Source: Diphasiastrum complanatum
Taxonomy: Eukaryota; Streptophyta; Lycopodiopsida; Lycopodiales; Lycopodiaceae
DNA length: 64,000 nucleotides
Direction: 5' to 3'
NCBI GenBank assembly: GCA_029204225.1
Contig: CM055102.1
Coordinates: forward strand, 22,088,386-22,152,385
Shown piece by piece: positions 1-12,197 of this stretch. How positions within the stretch are numbered: position 1 is the first letter of the stretch; each line of letters opens with the position of its first letter. Below the pieces are notes generated by a model that worked only from the letters and a program-made list of their open reading frames with translations, made no database searches and was not told the origin of the DNA. The position numbers and the translations under genes are program-made.

Positions 1-122
1 CCTTCAGCCAGAAATATAAGCTAAATGAAACCAAAAGTGGTCGTACATGCAGATTTTCACGAATGAAAAAGAAAAATGTCATATTGCAAAAACGGTCTGG
101 ATCATAATGCAAATATACTGAC

Positions 123-444
123 CATAGTTGCACTGTGTTTCTAGAAACACATCCAGAAACGCGTTTCTGGTTTGGGGCAGCGCTTCTCAGAAACGTTCTT
201 TTTTTTCTAATTTTTGTGGGCAACATGGGTATCAAATTAAAGCATTAATTAAGGACAGTAAATTTTATGTAGGTTGCCGAATGTTTCGGATACAGTGTGG
301 TCCAGTTTAGGTGCATCAACTCCTACTGGATTCTATAAATCCTTATTGACTTTTTAATATCTTTTTTTTTTGGTCAGAGATTCTGAATCCAGAAACAAGT
401 TTCTGAGAAACGTGTTTCCAGAAACGCGTTTCTGTGCAACTATG
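123..444. mobile_element. Non-autonomous hAT-like element (MITE), copy 1
   Basis: The 322-bp element has terminal inverted repeats CATAGTTGCAC and GTGCAACTATG, perfect over 11 bp. A perfect 8-bp direct repeat, ATACTGAC, flanks it at 115-122 and 445-452. Eight-bp target duplications are typical of the hAT superfamily. Inside each end lie short palindromes of the form GAAACGCGTTTC, which could be subterminal transposase-binding repeats. There is no transposase reading frame. A related element lies at 10979-11545. The hAT assignment rests on duplication length and structure only. Confidence 0.75.
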
Positions 445-860
445 ATACTGACATAGCAATAAAGCACAGCCATAATCAATGGAAATAACACTTCTCCACA
501 AAAGTCTGATGATAATGAGTTGATCTTACTGAGCTAATTATAAGAGAGCTACCTAAGCTCATTGAACTAAGAACTAAGCATCTGAATTATCAACCAAACA
601 AAACTCCCAGGCCTATTTATTTTCACGAACACCAAAGGTCCTAGCATCTACCAATTAGGGCTGGATGGAGGCCTAGTAACACATAACCAAATGTCAAGTC
701 ACGCCAAATAGGGGACCAACTGCCCAAACAATAAGGTACAATGTCGAATAATAAACCAGGGGCCCAGAGCCCCCTGTACTTCGCATAAACGGCACATGAC
801 TGTCTCAAAATAAAGAACATCAGGGTTTTCTCCCCAAACATCAAAGGTAGAAATCTAACA
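445..860 (-). other. Probable LTR segment of a minus-strand copia element
   Basis: Read on the minus strand, the copia pol end (867-1046) is followed by a purine tract AAGGGGTG and then TGTTAGATTTC at 860. That is the order stop codon, polypurine tract, LTR start. The LTR would run to lower coordinates, but its other end is not recognised. The short ORF at 641-844 is a by-product of this sequence and has no recognisable product. Confidence 0.45.
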
Positions 861-1046
861 CACCCCTTAATGTGGACGTTGGAAAACCTTGATCTTCAGA
901 TTTAACAGATTGTTAAACTTGTTATGTTTTTCAACTGATAATGCCTTTGTAAAAGTGTCCGCTGCCATAAACTGAGTTCTACAAAATGTAAGTGTGATCT
1001 CTTGACTAAGTACTTTGTCTCTAACATAGTGACACTTTATCTCAAA
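861..1046 (-). pseudogene. Copia polyprotein C-terminus (end of RNase H), truncated
   Basis: Read on the minus strand from 1046 to 867, the frame gives FEIKCHYVRDKV, then FCRTQFMAADTFTKALSVE, then a stop. This matches the conserved end of Ty1/copia RNase H, where the motif resembles [10 protein letters not shown]...ADIFTKPL. Only the last 60 residues remain. The fragment stops abruptly where the tandem array begins (about 1047), so the array, or a deletion at its edge, cut the element. A polypurine tract follows the stop codon. Confidence 0.8.
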
Positions 1047-4000
1047 TCAATGACATGAATAATATGTTTGCCTCAGAGAATGCGTTAGATCTTAATCGAC
1101 TTCTTTCACTATCAAATTCTGTTCATGACCAAGAGCAACCGAGTTTCGTCCTCCACTGCCATCAAGCAGCTCTGAAGTCAACCACTAAGAATACACTTGG
1201 AATAGAAAATTTAGACTCGACTGCTTTCATTCTCAAATTTTGTTGATGACCAAGAGCAACCGAGCTTCGTCCTCCACTGCCATCAACCAGCTCTGAAGTC
1301 AACCACTAAGAATAGACTTAGAATAGAAAATTTAGACTTGACATGCAACCTAAACTTTTCACACCCTTCTTGATATCAATTTTCAAATTAGCACAATTTA
1401 TTTTCTTACTTTCGTTTTTTTCCTCTCATCAATTGACTTCTGTCATTATCAAATTTTGTTGATAACGGAACGATGGTTTCGCGTGTTGTTTCTCTCATGA
1501 ATCGACTTCTTTCATTGTCAGATTTTGTTGATGACCAAGGGCATCCGAGCTTCGTCCTCCACTGCCATCAAGCAGCTCTGAAGTCAACCACTAAGAATAC
1601 ACTGGAATAGAAAATTTAGAATTGGCATGCAACCTATTCTCCAGATACACAACCGATAGTAAGATTTTAATCTGTGCAAATAAACCATAGACCTAAATGC
1701 ATTGAAAAAAAATTCTGAGAAAAAACTCACAGAAACAAACAACAAGGGAAGCTAAGTTGGACTACTGACTGACATGCATAATATGTTTGCCCTCAGAGAA
1801 TGTGAAAGATCTTATCACTGAATCAGACTTGCAGAATATTGGTCATCCTAGGGCAAACAAGTACTCTACTGGGCCAAACATCAAGCTTCTATCAGCAAGC
1901 CCCAACAACCACAAACTAGAATTTTCTATGATAAGTCTCTCTGGGCAAAGTCACAAAAGAACCATGAATCAAAACATAAAAAGGGTGAGAGAGAACAGAA
2001 AACAATCAACACAAAAAACATCAAGTAGCAGGTTCTATTCATTCAGCTATCAAATTTTACCATCTGAGATCATGTCATGTATCATTTGCAGATCAATGTA
2101 TCAAATATATAGTTCTCTTGGACATGACTTCAGGCAGCTGATTCGACTTGAACCCATCGACCTCAAGGAGAAGAAAGGAGGCCCTCACCAGCATGCCACT
2201 TATATTTTATCATTTATCATTGAATTTTTCAAAAGATCTAACTCGATAGCAAAACATAAGCTGTTTCACTCGCACAAATACCAATCACTACTGACCCCTA
2301 ATCATTGTGATGAAATGACCATATGAAAATTGGACCCCTTTCCAAAATCAACGGTAGTACAAAATTACAAGCAGGCACATTTTCTTCCGCTAACTTCATA
2401 CTTAACATCGCTCTTGATACGTCGCACAATCTATTTTCTAACTTTCGTTGTTTTTCTCTTATTGATTGACTTCTGTCATTATCAAATTTTGTTGATAATG
2501 GAACGATGGTTTTGCGTGTTGTTTCTCTCATGAATCGTCTTCTTTCATTATCAAATTTTTATTGATGACCAAGAGCAATTGACCTTCGTCCTCCAATGCC
2601 ATCAGCAGCTCTGAAGTCAACCAGACTTGCATGTAACATATTCTCTAAAAATACATAACCAATAGTAAGATTTTAATCTGTGCAAAGTCATAAAAGACCC
2701 ATGAATGAAAGCATAAAAAGGGTGAGAGAGAACAGAAAAAACATCAACGCAAAAAACGTCAAGTAGCAGGTTCTATTCATTCAGCTATCAAATTTCACCC
2801 TATCAGATCATGTCATGTATCATTCGAACATCAATGTATCACGTATATAATTCTCTTGGACATCACTTCAGGCAGCTGATTCGAGTTGAGCCCATCGACC
2901 TCAAGGACAAGAAAGGAAGCCCTCACCAGTATGCCTCTTATATTTTATCATTTATCATCAAATTTTTCAAAATATCTAATTTGAGAGAAAAGTATAAGAT
3001 CTTTCCCTCTCGCACAAAAAACAAATCACTACTGACCCTAATCATTGTGATCAAATGGCCATATGAAAATTGGAACCCTTTCCAAAATCAACAGTAGTAC
3101 AAAAATGCAAAAGGCACATTTTCTTCCGCTGACTTAATACTTAACATCGCTTTTGATACGTCACACAATTTACTTTCTTACTTTCGTTGCTTTTCTCTCA
3201 TCGATTGACTTCTGTCATTATCAAATTTAATAGATAATGGGATGATGCTTTCGCATGTTGTTTCTCTCATCAATCGACATCTTTCATTCTCAAATTTTGT
3301 TGATGACCAAGAGCAACTGAGCTTCGTCTTCCACCGCCATCAAGCAGCTCTGAAGTCAACCACTAAGAATACACTTGGAATAGAAAATTTAGACTTCACA
3401 TGCAACATATTCTCCAAAAATACACAACCGATAGTAAGATTTTAATCTGTGCAAGTAAAAACCATAGACCAAAATGCATGGGAAAAGATTTGTCAAAAAA
3501 AGACTCACGGAAACAAACTACAAGGGAACTGAAATTGGGCTACTGACTGACGTGAATAATTTGTTTGCCCTCAGAGAATGCGTTAGATCTTATGACTGAG
3601 TCAGACTTGCAGAATATTGCTTATCCTAGGACAATCAAGTACTCTATTGGGCCAAACATAAGCTTCTATCAGCAAGCCCCAACAACCACCAAATCGAATT
3701 TTCTATGATAAGTCTCTCTAGGCAATGTCACAAAAGAACCATGAATGAAAGCATAAAAAGGGTGAGAGAGAACAGAAAAAACATTGTGCAAAAAACATCA
3801 AGTAGCAGGTTCTATTGATTCAGCTATCAAATTTTACCCTATCAGATCAAGTCTTCTATCATTCGAAGATCAATGTATCACGTATATAGTTCTCTTGGAC
3901 ATCCCTTCAGGCAGCTGATTCAAGGTGAGCCCATCGACCTCAAGGAGAAGAAAGGATGCGCTTACCAGCATGCCACTTATATATTATCATTTATCATCGA

Positions 4001-7000
4001 ATTCTTCAAAATATCTAACTCGAGAGAAAAGTATAAGATGTTTCCCTCGCACAAATACAAATCACTACTGACCCCTAATCATTGTGATCAAATGGCCATA
4101 TGAAAATTGGAACCCTTTCCAAAATCAACAGTACTATAAAATCACAAGCAGGCACATTTTCTTCCACTGACTTAATACTTAACATCACTTTTGACACCCT
4201 TCTTGATATCAATTTTCAAATTAGCACAATCTGTTTTCTTACTTTCGCTTTTTTTCTCTCATCGATTGACTTCTGTCATTATCAAATTTTGTTCATAACG
4301 GGATGATGCTTTCGTGTGTTGTTTATCTCATCAATCGACTTCTTTCATTATCAAATTTTGTTGATGACCAAGAGCAACCGAGCTTCGTCCTCCACTGCCA
4401 TCAAGCAGCTCTGAAGTCAAACACTAAGACAACACTTAAGATAGAAAATTTAGACTTGACATGCAACCTATTCTCCAAATATACACAACCGATAGTAAGA
4501 TTTTAATCTGTGCAAATATACCATAGACCAGAATACATTGAAAAAAATTTGTCAAAAAGACACTCACAGAAACAAACAACAAGCGAAGCGAAATTGGGCT
4601 ACTGACTGACATGAATAATATGTTTGCCCTCTTATCACTGAATCAGACTTGCAGAATATTGCTCATCCTCGGGCAAACAAGTACTCTATTGACTTCTGTC
4701 ATTATCAAATTTTGTTGATAATGGAACGATGGTTTCGCGTGTTTCTCATGAATCAACTTCTTTCATTATCAAATTTTGTTGATGACCAAGAGCAATTGAC
4801 CTCCGTCCTCCAATGCCATCAGCAGCTCTGAAGTCAACCAGACTTGCATGTAACCTATTCTCCAAAAATACATAACCAATAGTAAGATTTTAATCTGTGC
4901 AAAGTCATAAAAGACCCATGAATGAAAGCATAAAAAGGGTGAGAGAGAACAGAAAAAACATCAACGCAAAAAACGTCAAGTAGCAGGTTCTATTCATTCA
5001 GCTATCAAATTTTACCCTATCAGATCATGTCATGTATCATTCGAACATCAATGTATCACGTATATACTTCTCTTGGACATCACTTCAGGCAGCTGATTCG
5101 AGTTGAGCCCATCGACCTCAAGGAGAAGAAAGGAAGCCCTCACCAGTATGCCACTTATATTTTATCATTTATCATTAAATTTTTCAAAATATCTAATTCG
5201 AGAGAAAAGTATAAGATGTTTCCCTCGCACAAAAAACAACTCACTACTGAACCCTAATCATTGTGATCAAATGGCCATATGAAAATTGGAACCCTTTCCA
5301 AAATCAACAGTAGCACAAAAATGGAAGAGGCACATATTCGTCCGCTGACTTAATACTTAACATCGCTTTTGATACGTCGCACAATTTATTTTCTTACTTC
5401 CGTTGTTTCTCTCTCATCGATTGACTTCTGTCATTATCAAATTTAATAGATAATGGGATGATGCTTTCGCATGTTGTTTCTCTCATCAATCGACATCTTT
5501 CATTCTCAAATTTTGTTGATGACCAAGAGCAACTGAGCTTCGTCCTCCACTGCCATCAAGCAGCTCTGAAGTCAACCCCTAAGAATACACTTGGAATAGA
5601 ATTTTCTATGATAAGTCTCTCTGGACAATGTCACGAAAGAACCATGAATGAAACTATAAAAAGTGTGCGAGAGAACAGAAAAAAAATCAGCACAAAAAAC
5701 TTCAAGTAGCAGGTTCTATTCATTCAGCTATCAAATTTTACCATCTGAGATCATGTCATGTATCATTTCAAGACCAATGTATCAAGTATAAGTTCTCTTG
5801 GATATCACTTCAGGCAGCTGATTCGACTTGAACCCATCGACTTCAAGGAGAAGAAAGGAGGCCCTCACCAATATGCCACTTATATCTTATCATTTATCAT
5901 CGAATTTTTCAAAATATCTAATGCGAGAGAAAAATATAAGATGTTTCCCTCACACAAAAACAAATCACTACTGACCCCTAATCATTGTGATCAAATGGCC
6001 ATATGAAAATTGGAACCCTTTCCAAAATCAACAGCAGTACAAAAACGCAAGCAGGCACATCTTCCGCTGACTTAATACTTAACATCACTGTTGATACGTC
6101 GCACAATTTATTTTCTTACTTTCGTTGTTTTTCTCTCATCGATTAACGTCTGTCCTTATCAAATTTAATAAATAATGGGATGATGCCTTCACATGTTGTT
6201 TCTCTCATCAATTGACATCTTTCATTCTCAAATTTTGCTGATGACCAAGAGCAACCGAGCTTCGTCCTCCATTGCCATCAAGCAGCTCTGAAGTCAACCA
6301 CTAAGAATACACTTGGAATCGAAATTTTAGACTTGCATGCAACCGATTCTCCAAAAATACATAACCAATAGTAAGATTTTAATCTGTGCAAAGTCATAAA
6401 AGACCCATGAATGAAAGCCTAAAAAGGGTGAGAGAGAACAGAAAAAACATCAACGCACAAAACATCAATTAGCAGGTTATATTCATTCAGCTATCAAATT
6501 TTACCCTATCAGATCATGCCATGTATCATTCGAAGATCAATGTATCACGTATATAGTTCTTTTGGACATCACTTCAGGCAGCTGATTCAAGTTGAGCCCA
6601 TCGACCTCAAGGAGAAGAAAAGAGGCCCTCACCAGTATGCCACTTATATTTTATCATTTATCATCAATTTTTTGAAAATATCTTATTCGAGAGAAAAGTA
6701 TAAGATGTTTCCCTCGCACAAATACAAATCACTACTGACCCCTGATCATTGTCATCAATTGGCCATATGAAAATTGGAACTCTTTCCAGAATCAACAGTA
6801 GTACAAAAACGCAAGCAGGCACATTTTCTTCCACTGACTTAATACTTAACATCGCTTTTGATACGTTGCACAATTTATTTTCTTACTTTCGTTGTATTTC
6901 TCTCATGGATTGACTTCTGTCATTATCAAATTTAATAGATAATGGGATGATGCTTTCGCATGTTTCTCTCATCAATCGACATCTTTCATTCTCAAATTCT

Positions 7001-10000
7001 GTTGATGCCATCAAGCAGCTCTGAAGTCAACCACTAAGAATACACTTGGAATAGAGAATTAGACTTGACATGCAACCAATTCTCCAAAAATACACAACCG
7101 ATAGTAAGATTTTAATCTGTGCAAAGTCAGAAAAGACCCATGAATGAAAGCATAAAAAGGGTGAGAGAGAACAGAAAAAACATCAACGCACAAAACATCA
7201 AGTAGCAGGTTCTATTCATTCAGCTATCAAATTTTACCCTATCAGATCATGTCTTCTATCATTCGGAGATCAATGTATCTGACACGTATATAGTTCTCTT
7301 GGACATCACTTCAGGCAGCTGATTCGAGGTGAGCCCATCGACCTCAAGGAGAAGAAAGGAAGCGCTCACCAGCATTGCACTTATATTTTATCATTTATCA
7401 TCGAATTTTTCAAAATATCTAACTCGAGAGAAAAGTATAAGATGTTTCCCTCGCACAAATACATTTTCACTACTGACCCCTAATCATTGTGATCAAATGG
7501 CCATATGAAAATTGGAACCCTTTCCAAAATCAGCAGTACTACAAAATCGCAAGGAGGCACATTTTCTTCCCCTGACTTAATACTTGACATCACTTTGATA
7601 CCCTTCTTGATATCAATTTTTAAATTAGCACAATTTATTTTCTTACTTTTGTTGTTTTACTCTCATCGATCTGTCATTATCAAATTTTGTTCATAACGGG
7701 ATAATGCTTTTGCATGTGTTTCTCTCATCAATCGACTTCTTTCATTATCAAATTTTGTTGATGACCAAGAGCAACCAAGCTTCGTCGTCCACTGCCATCA
7801 AGCTTCGTCGTCCACTGCCATCGACCAGCTCTGAAGTCAACTACTAAGAATACACTTGGAATAGAAAATGTCGATTTGACATGCAACCTACTATCCAGAT
7901 ACACACAACCGATAGTAAGATTTTAATAAACGATAGACCAAAATGCATTGAAAAAAATTAGTCAAAAAAAAACTCACAGAAACAAACAAGAAGGAAACTG
8001 AAATTGGGCTACTGGCTGACGTGAATAATATGTTTGCCCTCAGAGAATGCGTTAGATCTTATCACTGACTCAGACTTGCAGAATATTGCTTATCCTAGGA
8101 CAAACAAGTACTCTACTGGGCCAAACATAAGCTTCTATCAGCAAGCCCCAACAACCACCAAATAGAATTTTCTATGATAAGTCTCTCTGGGCAATATCAC
8201 AAAAGAACCATGAATGAAAGCATAAAAGGGGTGAGAGAGAACAGAAAACACATCGCGCAAAAAACATTAAGTAGCAGGTTCTATTAATTCCGCTATCAAA
8301 TTTTACCATATCAGATCATGTCATGTATCATTTGAAGATCAATGTATCACGTATATAGTTTCTTGGACATCACTTCAGGCAGCTGATTCGATTCGAGCCC
8401 ATCGACCTCAAGGAGAAGAAAGGATACCCACACCAGCATGCCACTTATATTTTTTCATTTATGATTGAATTTTTCAAAAAATCTAATTTAAGAGAAAAGT
8501 ATAAGATGTTTCCCTCGCACAAATACAAATCACTACTGACCCCTAATCATTGTGATCAAATGACCATATGAAAATTGGAACCCTTTCCAGAATCAACAGT
8601 AGTACAAAATCGCAAGAAGGCACATTTTCTTCCACGGACTTAATACTTAACATTGCTTTTAATACCCTTCTTGATATCAAATTTCAAATTAGCACAGTTT
8701 ATTTTCTTACTCTCGTTGTTTTTCTCTCATCGATTAACTTCTGTCATTATCAAATTTTGTTGATAACGGGATGCTGCTTTCGCATGTTGGTTCTCTCATC
8801 AATCAACTACTTTCATTCTTAGATTCTGTTGATGATTAAGAGCAACCGAGCTTCGTCCTCCACTCTTAGCAGCTGTGAAGTCAACCACTAAGAACAGACT
8901 TGGATTTAGAAAATTAAGACTTGACATGCAATCTATTCTCCAAATATACACAACTGATAGTAAGACTTTAATCTGTGCAAATAAACTATAGACCAATATG
9001 CATTGAAAAAAAATTGTTAAAAAAAAAACTCACAGAAACAAACAACTAGGGAAGTGAAATTGGCCAACTGACTAACAAGAATAATATGTTTGCCCTCAGA
9101 GAATGCGAAAGATCTTATCGCTGAATCAGACTTGCAGAATATTGCTCATCCTAGGGCAAACAAGTACTCTACTGGACCAAACATCAAGCTTCTATCAGCA
9201 TGCCCCAACAACCACAAAATACAATTTTCTAGGATAAGTCTCTCTTGGCAATGTCACAAAAGAACGATGAATGAAAGCATAGAAAGGGTGAGAAAGAAGA
9301 GATAAAAAATCAACGGAAAAAACATCAAATAGCAGGTTTTATTCATTCACCTATATCAAATTTTACCATATCAGATCATGTCTCGATCATTTGAAGACCA
9401 ATGTAAAGATCAGTTATATAGGTCTCTTGGACATCACTTCAGGCAGCTGATTCGTGTTGAGCTTATCGACCTCAAGGAGAAGAAAGGAGGCCCTCACCAG
9501 CATGCCACTTATATTTTATCATTTATCATCGATTCTTTCAAAATATCTAATTTGAGAGAAAAGTATAAGATGTTTCCGTCGCAGAAAAACTAACATCACT
9601 TTTGATACCCTTCTTGATATCAATTTTCAAATTAGCACAATTTATTTTCTAAATTTCGTTGTTTTTCTCTCATTGATTGACTTCTGTCATTATCAAATTT
9701 TGTTGATAACGGAACGATGGTTTCGCGTGTTGTTTCTCTCATGAATCGACTTCTTTCATTGTCAGATTTTGTTGATGACCAAGGGCATCCGAGCTTCGTC
9801 CTCCACTGCCATCAAGCAGCTCTGAAGTCAACCACTAAGAATACACTTGGAATAGAAAATTTAGACTTGTCATACAACGTATTCTCCAAAAATACACAAC
9901 CGATAGTAAGATCTGCACAAATAAACCTGGACCAAAATGCACTAAAAGTTTGTCAAAAAAAATTCACAATCACAAACAAGTGAAATTGGGCTACTGACTG

Positions 10001-10018
10001 ACATGAATGATATATTTT
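1047..10018. repeat. Diverged tandem repeat array, about 9 units of 0.74 or 1.05-1.18 kb
   Basis: A landmark 10-mer, CAGGCAGCTG, recurs at 2131, 2869, 3909, 5087, 5811, 6576, 7312, 8377 and 9440. Spacings are 738, 1040, 1178, 724, 765, 736, 1065 and 1063 bp, so there are short and long unit classes. The long class adds a block of roughly 300 bp with GCCCTCAGAGAATGCG and the words that follow it. Other shared blocks include GACCAAGAGCAACCGAGC and ATATGAAAATTGGAACCC. Copies differ by substitutions and small indels. Many 60-95-codon ORFs occur here, but they are broken differently in every unit and resemble no protein family, so I do not annotate them as genes. On the minus strand each unit holds a tRNA-like stretch (see findings). 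Confidence 0.9.
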
Positions 10019-10970
10019 CCACAACTACTTGTTTCTTTAATGCAAAACTTTAACAAAAACGTTGTATTTTGATTTTTCACATACCTTATCAAATCCAACA
10101 AAAGAATCACTAAATAGAGTGTCCCATCCAACCTTGTTCCAAAAAGCTGGAAACTTCATATGTTGTTCATATGTTGTTTTAGAAAAGCGTGCACTATGGA
10201 TTCTGAATGCTGCATTCCAAAATGTTCTTTTTTGGGTTTTATGTCCTCACGTGTACAACAAATTAGAGTTAACTCTCAACCTCATGTAGAGGCAAGGCAG
10301 TCCTCATCAATTGACCACTTATTATTAGAGGACTGAAATCCAGAAAGTTGCACGACCAGGCTGCAAAGGTTTGGGATGTGACTTTATTTGGATGCTAATG
10401 CAGCAACCTTGCGGAGATTGACAAGATTAGAATGGTTCGAGATATGATTACTATATCAGCAGCATTTACAATCTGATGTCTCTTAAACTAAACTTGATTT
10501 AAGTCATTCGTAGTTGTAGTAGTAGAGAGTACCATTGGCCTCACTCAAATATTAGCACTCAAATAGTAGGAACTAATAGTTGCCAAGTCTTCCCAGGTTG
10601 TGAAATACATGTGGGCTGAGCCCCACTTGCGTTCAGCGTTGTTAGATTAGTAAACCTTTTCACATATTTGGTTAGAGTCCACCCCACTTGTTGGCCTTTC
10701 TATTCAAGTTTACATGACTGAATTGATTCCTCGTTAGAACTTGTTCAGAAATCATCACATTTCGTTGTACATCATCATTGCATATGTTTTTGTGATTATG
10801 TTCACTTTGATGTTCCCAAAGGGGCAATGGAGTGCCATGATAGGGGAATGAATCCTGTTAAGTAACGCCCAAAAATACTAGATTGACCCCCTTAACCAAC
10901 TGGAAATAGAGCAAGCGCCCCAGCCTCACTAACTGCAAGTGGGGCGTCCCCTTATCAAAATAAACTGGAA
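10019..10970. other. Intergenic sequence, nothing recognised
   Basis: This stretch lies between the tandem array and the second hAT-like element. I see no frame with family motifs, no LTR ends and no repeat structure. The short ORF at 10062-10289 has no recognisable product. Confidence 0.5.
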
Positions 10971-10978
10971 ATGCAGAA

Positions 10979-11545
10979 CATAGTTGCAGCGCGATTCAGA
11001 ATCGCAATCAGAATCGCGATCCCGATTCGCGATTCGGGATTTTCCCAGAATCGTGTAGAATCGATTTTTTTTTTTTTTGAAATTTTTTTAGGCAATATGG
11101 GTATCTAATGAACCCCCTAGAGCTTCCTGCTATATAGACACTATAGATAAAAATGCTACCGCCCCCCTGTAGATAAAAATGGGGTCCAAATGCACGTCGA
11201 GAAGGGCCCAATATTTATGCCCCCAACTGCATGTACATTGCACTCACATCTCCAGTGAAACGATTGCAAAAGTGATCATCATCCATACAGTTGATAGTCC
11301 AAACTGTAGCATTAACATTTACTGAAAACCAGAGCAAATGACAACCAGATAGCTACTGAAAATAAAAACTGTTTGTGCCTCATCTACTGCACTTCTGAGA
11401 GGCAAAACGCTGGTTTGACCATTGATCCCCTAAAAAAATTTCAGCCATAAGCTATTTTTCCCCCAAAAAAAAAAAAAAAATTGCGATTCTGAGTCGCGAA
11501 TCGCGAATCGCAGACCCAGCGAATCGCGATTCGGTGCATCTATCA
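10979..11545. mobile_element. Non-autonomous hAT-like element (MITE), copy 2
   Basis: The left end reads CATAGTTGCA, the same terminus as the element at 123. The right end is a degenerate inverse, TGCATCTATC, at 11535-11544. The flanks are ATGCAGAA (10971-10978) and TTGCAGAA (11546-11553), an 8-bp duplication with one mismatch. Subterminal palindromes are GAATCGCGATTC types, parallel to GAAACGCGTTTC in copy 1. Both copies also share an internal block near GGCAA(C/T)ATGGGTATC. There is no transposase frame. It may lie in or beside the 3' part of the dsRNA-binding gene. Confidence 0.65.
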
Positions 11546-11933
11546 TTGCAGAATAGAATTGTACAACAAATAGGGAATACATAGCAAACATGCAAGGTTG
11601 TTAAAGCTAACATATGCATTCGTTTTTGACCTCGAGATATCGAAACTTAGGCAAAGAGTGCCTCTTTCTTCTCATAAGAATTCCATATGATTATTCCAAT
11701 GGAATCAAAAGTTCACAACAAACCAAACAAAATCAAACACACATTCACCAAAGGACTATCGAAACTATTAGCAATGCTTGTGATTGACACTTGATCATTC
11801 CACATCTACAGAAAAAGTTCGTACTGCAAGGCAATGTCTGGGAGCTCGATTCACATGTCTAGAAATTACTGCAGAGACATTGAACACAATAAGCCATTAA
11901 CTAGAAATTCTGATCTACAGAATAAAGAAAAGT

Positions 11934-12197
11934 TCAAGAGAAGCAGCTAACCACAGAACTGGGAGCAACTCCCGTTCCACATCCGCTTTGTAGGAGGCCA
12001 TCCAGGGCCGCCTTAGCTACCGCGTGCTCTGCTGCCTTTAAGGTTGCAAAACCTGGGAGAGACTCGTAGTTGTTGCCATTGACGGACACAGACGCCCTGA
12101 ACTTGGGCTCGTGAGACGGCCCTTCTTTGAAGGATTGATACACAGGCTGAATAAGTCCAGCCTTTTGTGCAAATTCTTCAAGCTGACTCTTGAACAT
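11934..12197 (-). CDS. Double-stranded-RNA-binding domain protein (exon)
   Basis: The frame encodes 87 aa from the ATG at 12195-12197 (MFKSQLEEFAQKAG) to a stop at 11934-11936. Residues 1-69 form one complete dsRBD. Its alpha1 helix KSQLEEFAQKAG, the loop PVYQSFKEGPSHEPKF, the beta strands RASVSVNG, and the C-terminal helix with KAAEHAVAKAALDGL are all visible. This resembles the plant DRB/HYL1-type domain, which binds dsRNA in small-RNA pathways. The open frame extends upstream to 12281, but acceptor-like AG sites just before the ATG (TATATCACAG, GCTGACAG) suggest an upstream exon holding 5' UTR or more. After the domain there is a possible donor at TCTGTG/GTTAGC, so the last residues may be intronic readthrough and more exons may exist below 11934. 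One dsRBD is seen where DRB proteins usually have two or more. The domain call is secure; the gene limits are not. Confidence 0.75.
   Translation of the reverse strand: MFKSQLEEFAQKAGLIQPVYQSFKEGPSHEPKFRASVSVNGNNYESLPGFATLKAAEHAVAKAALDGLLQSGCGTGVAPSSVVSCFS

Noticed and set aside
1787-2326. 179-codon ORF and similar ORFs of 60-95 codons in the 1-10 kb array
   Set aside because: The frame is open in one unit only; the other units break it with independent stops and frameshifts, so there is no sign of selection on a protein.
1047-10018. CRISPR-like array
   Set aside because: Units of 0.7-1.2 kb without short repeats and unique spacers, in a plant nuclear context.
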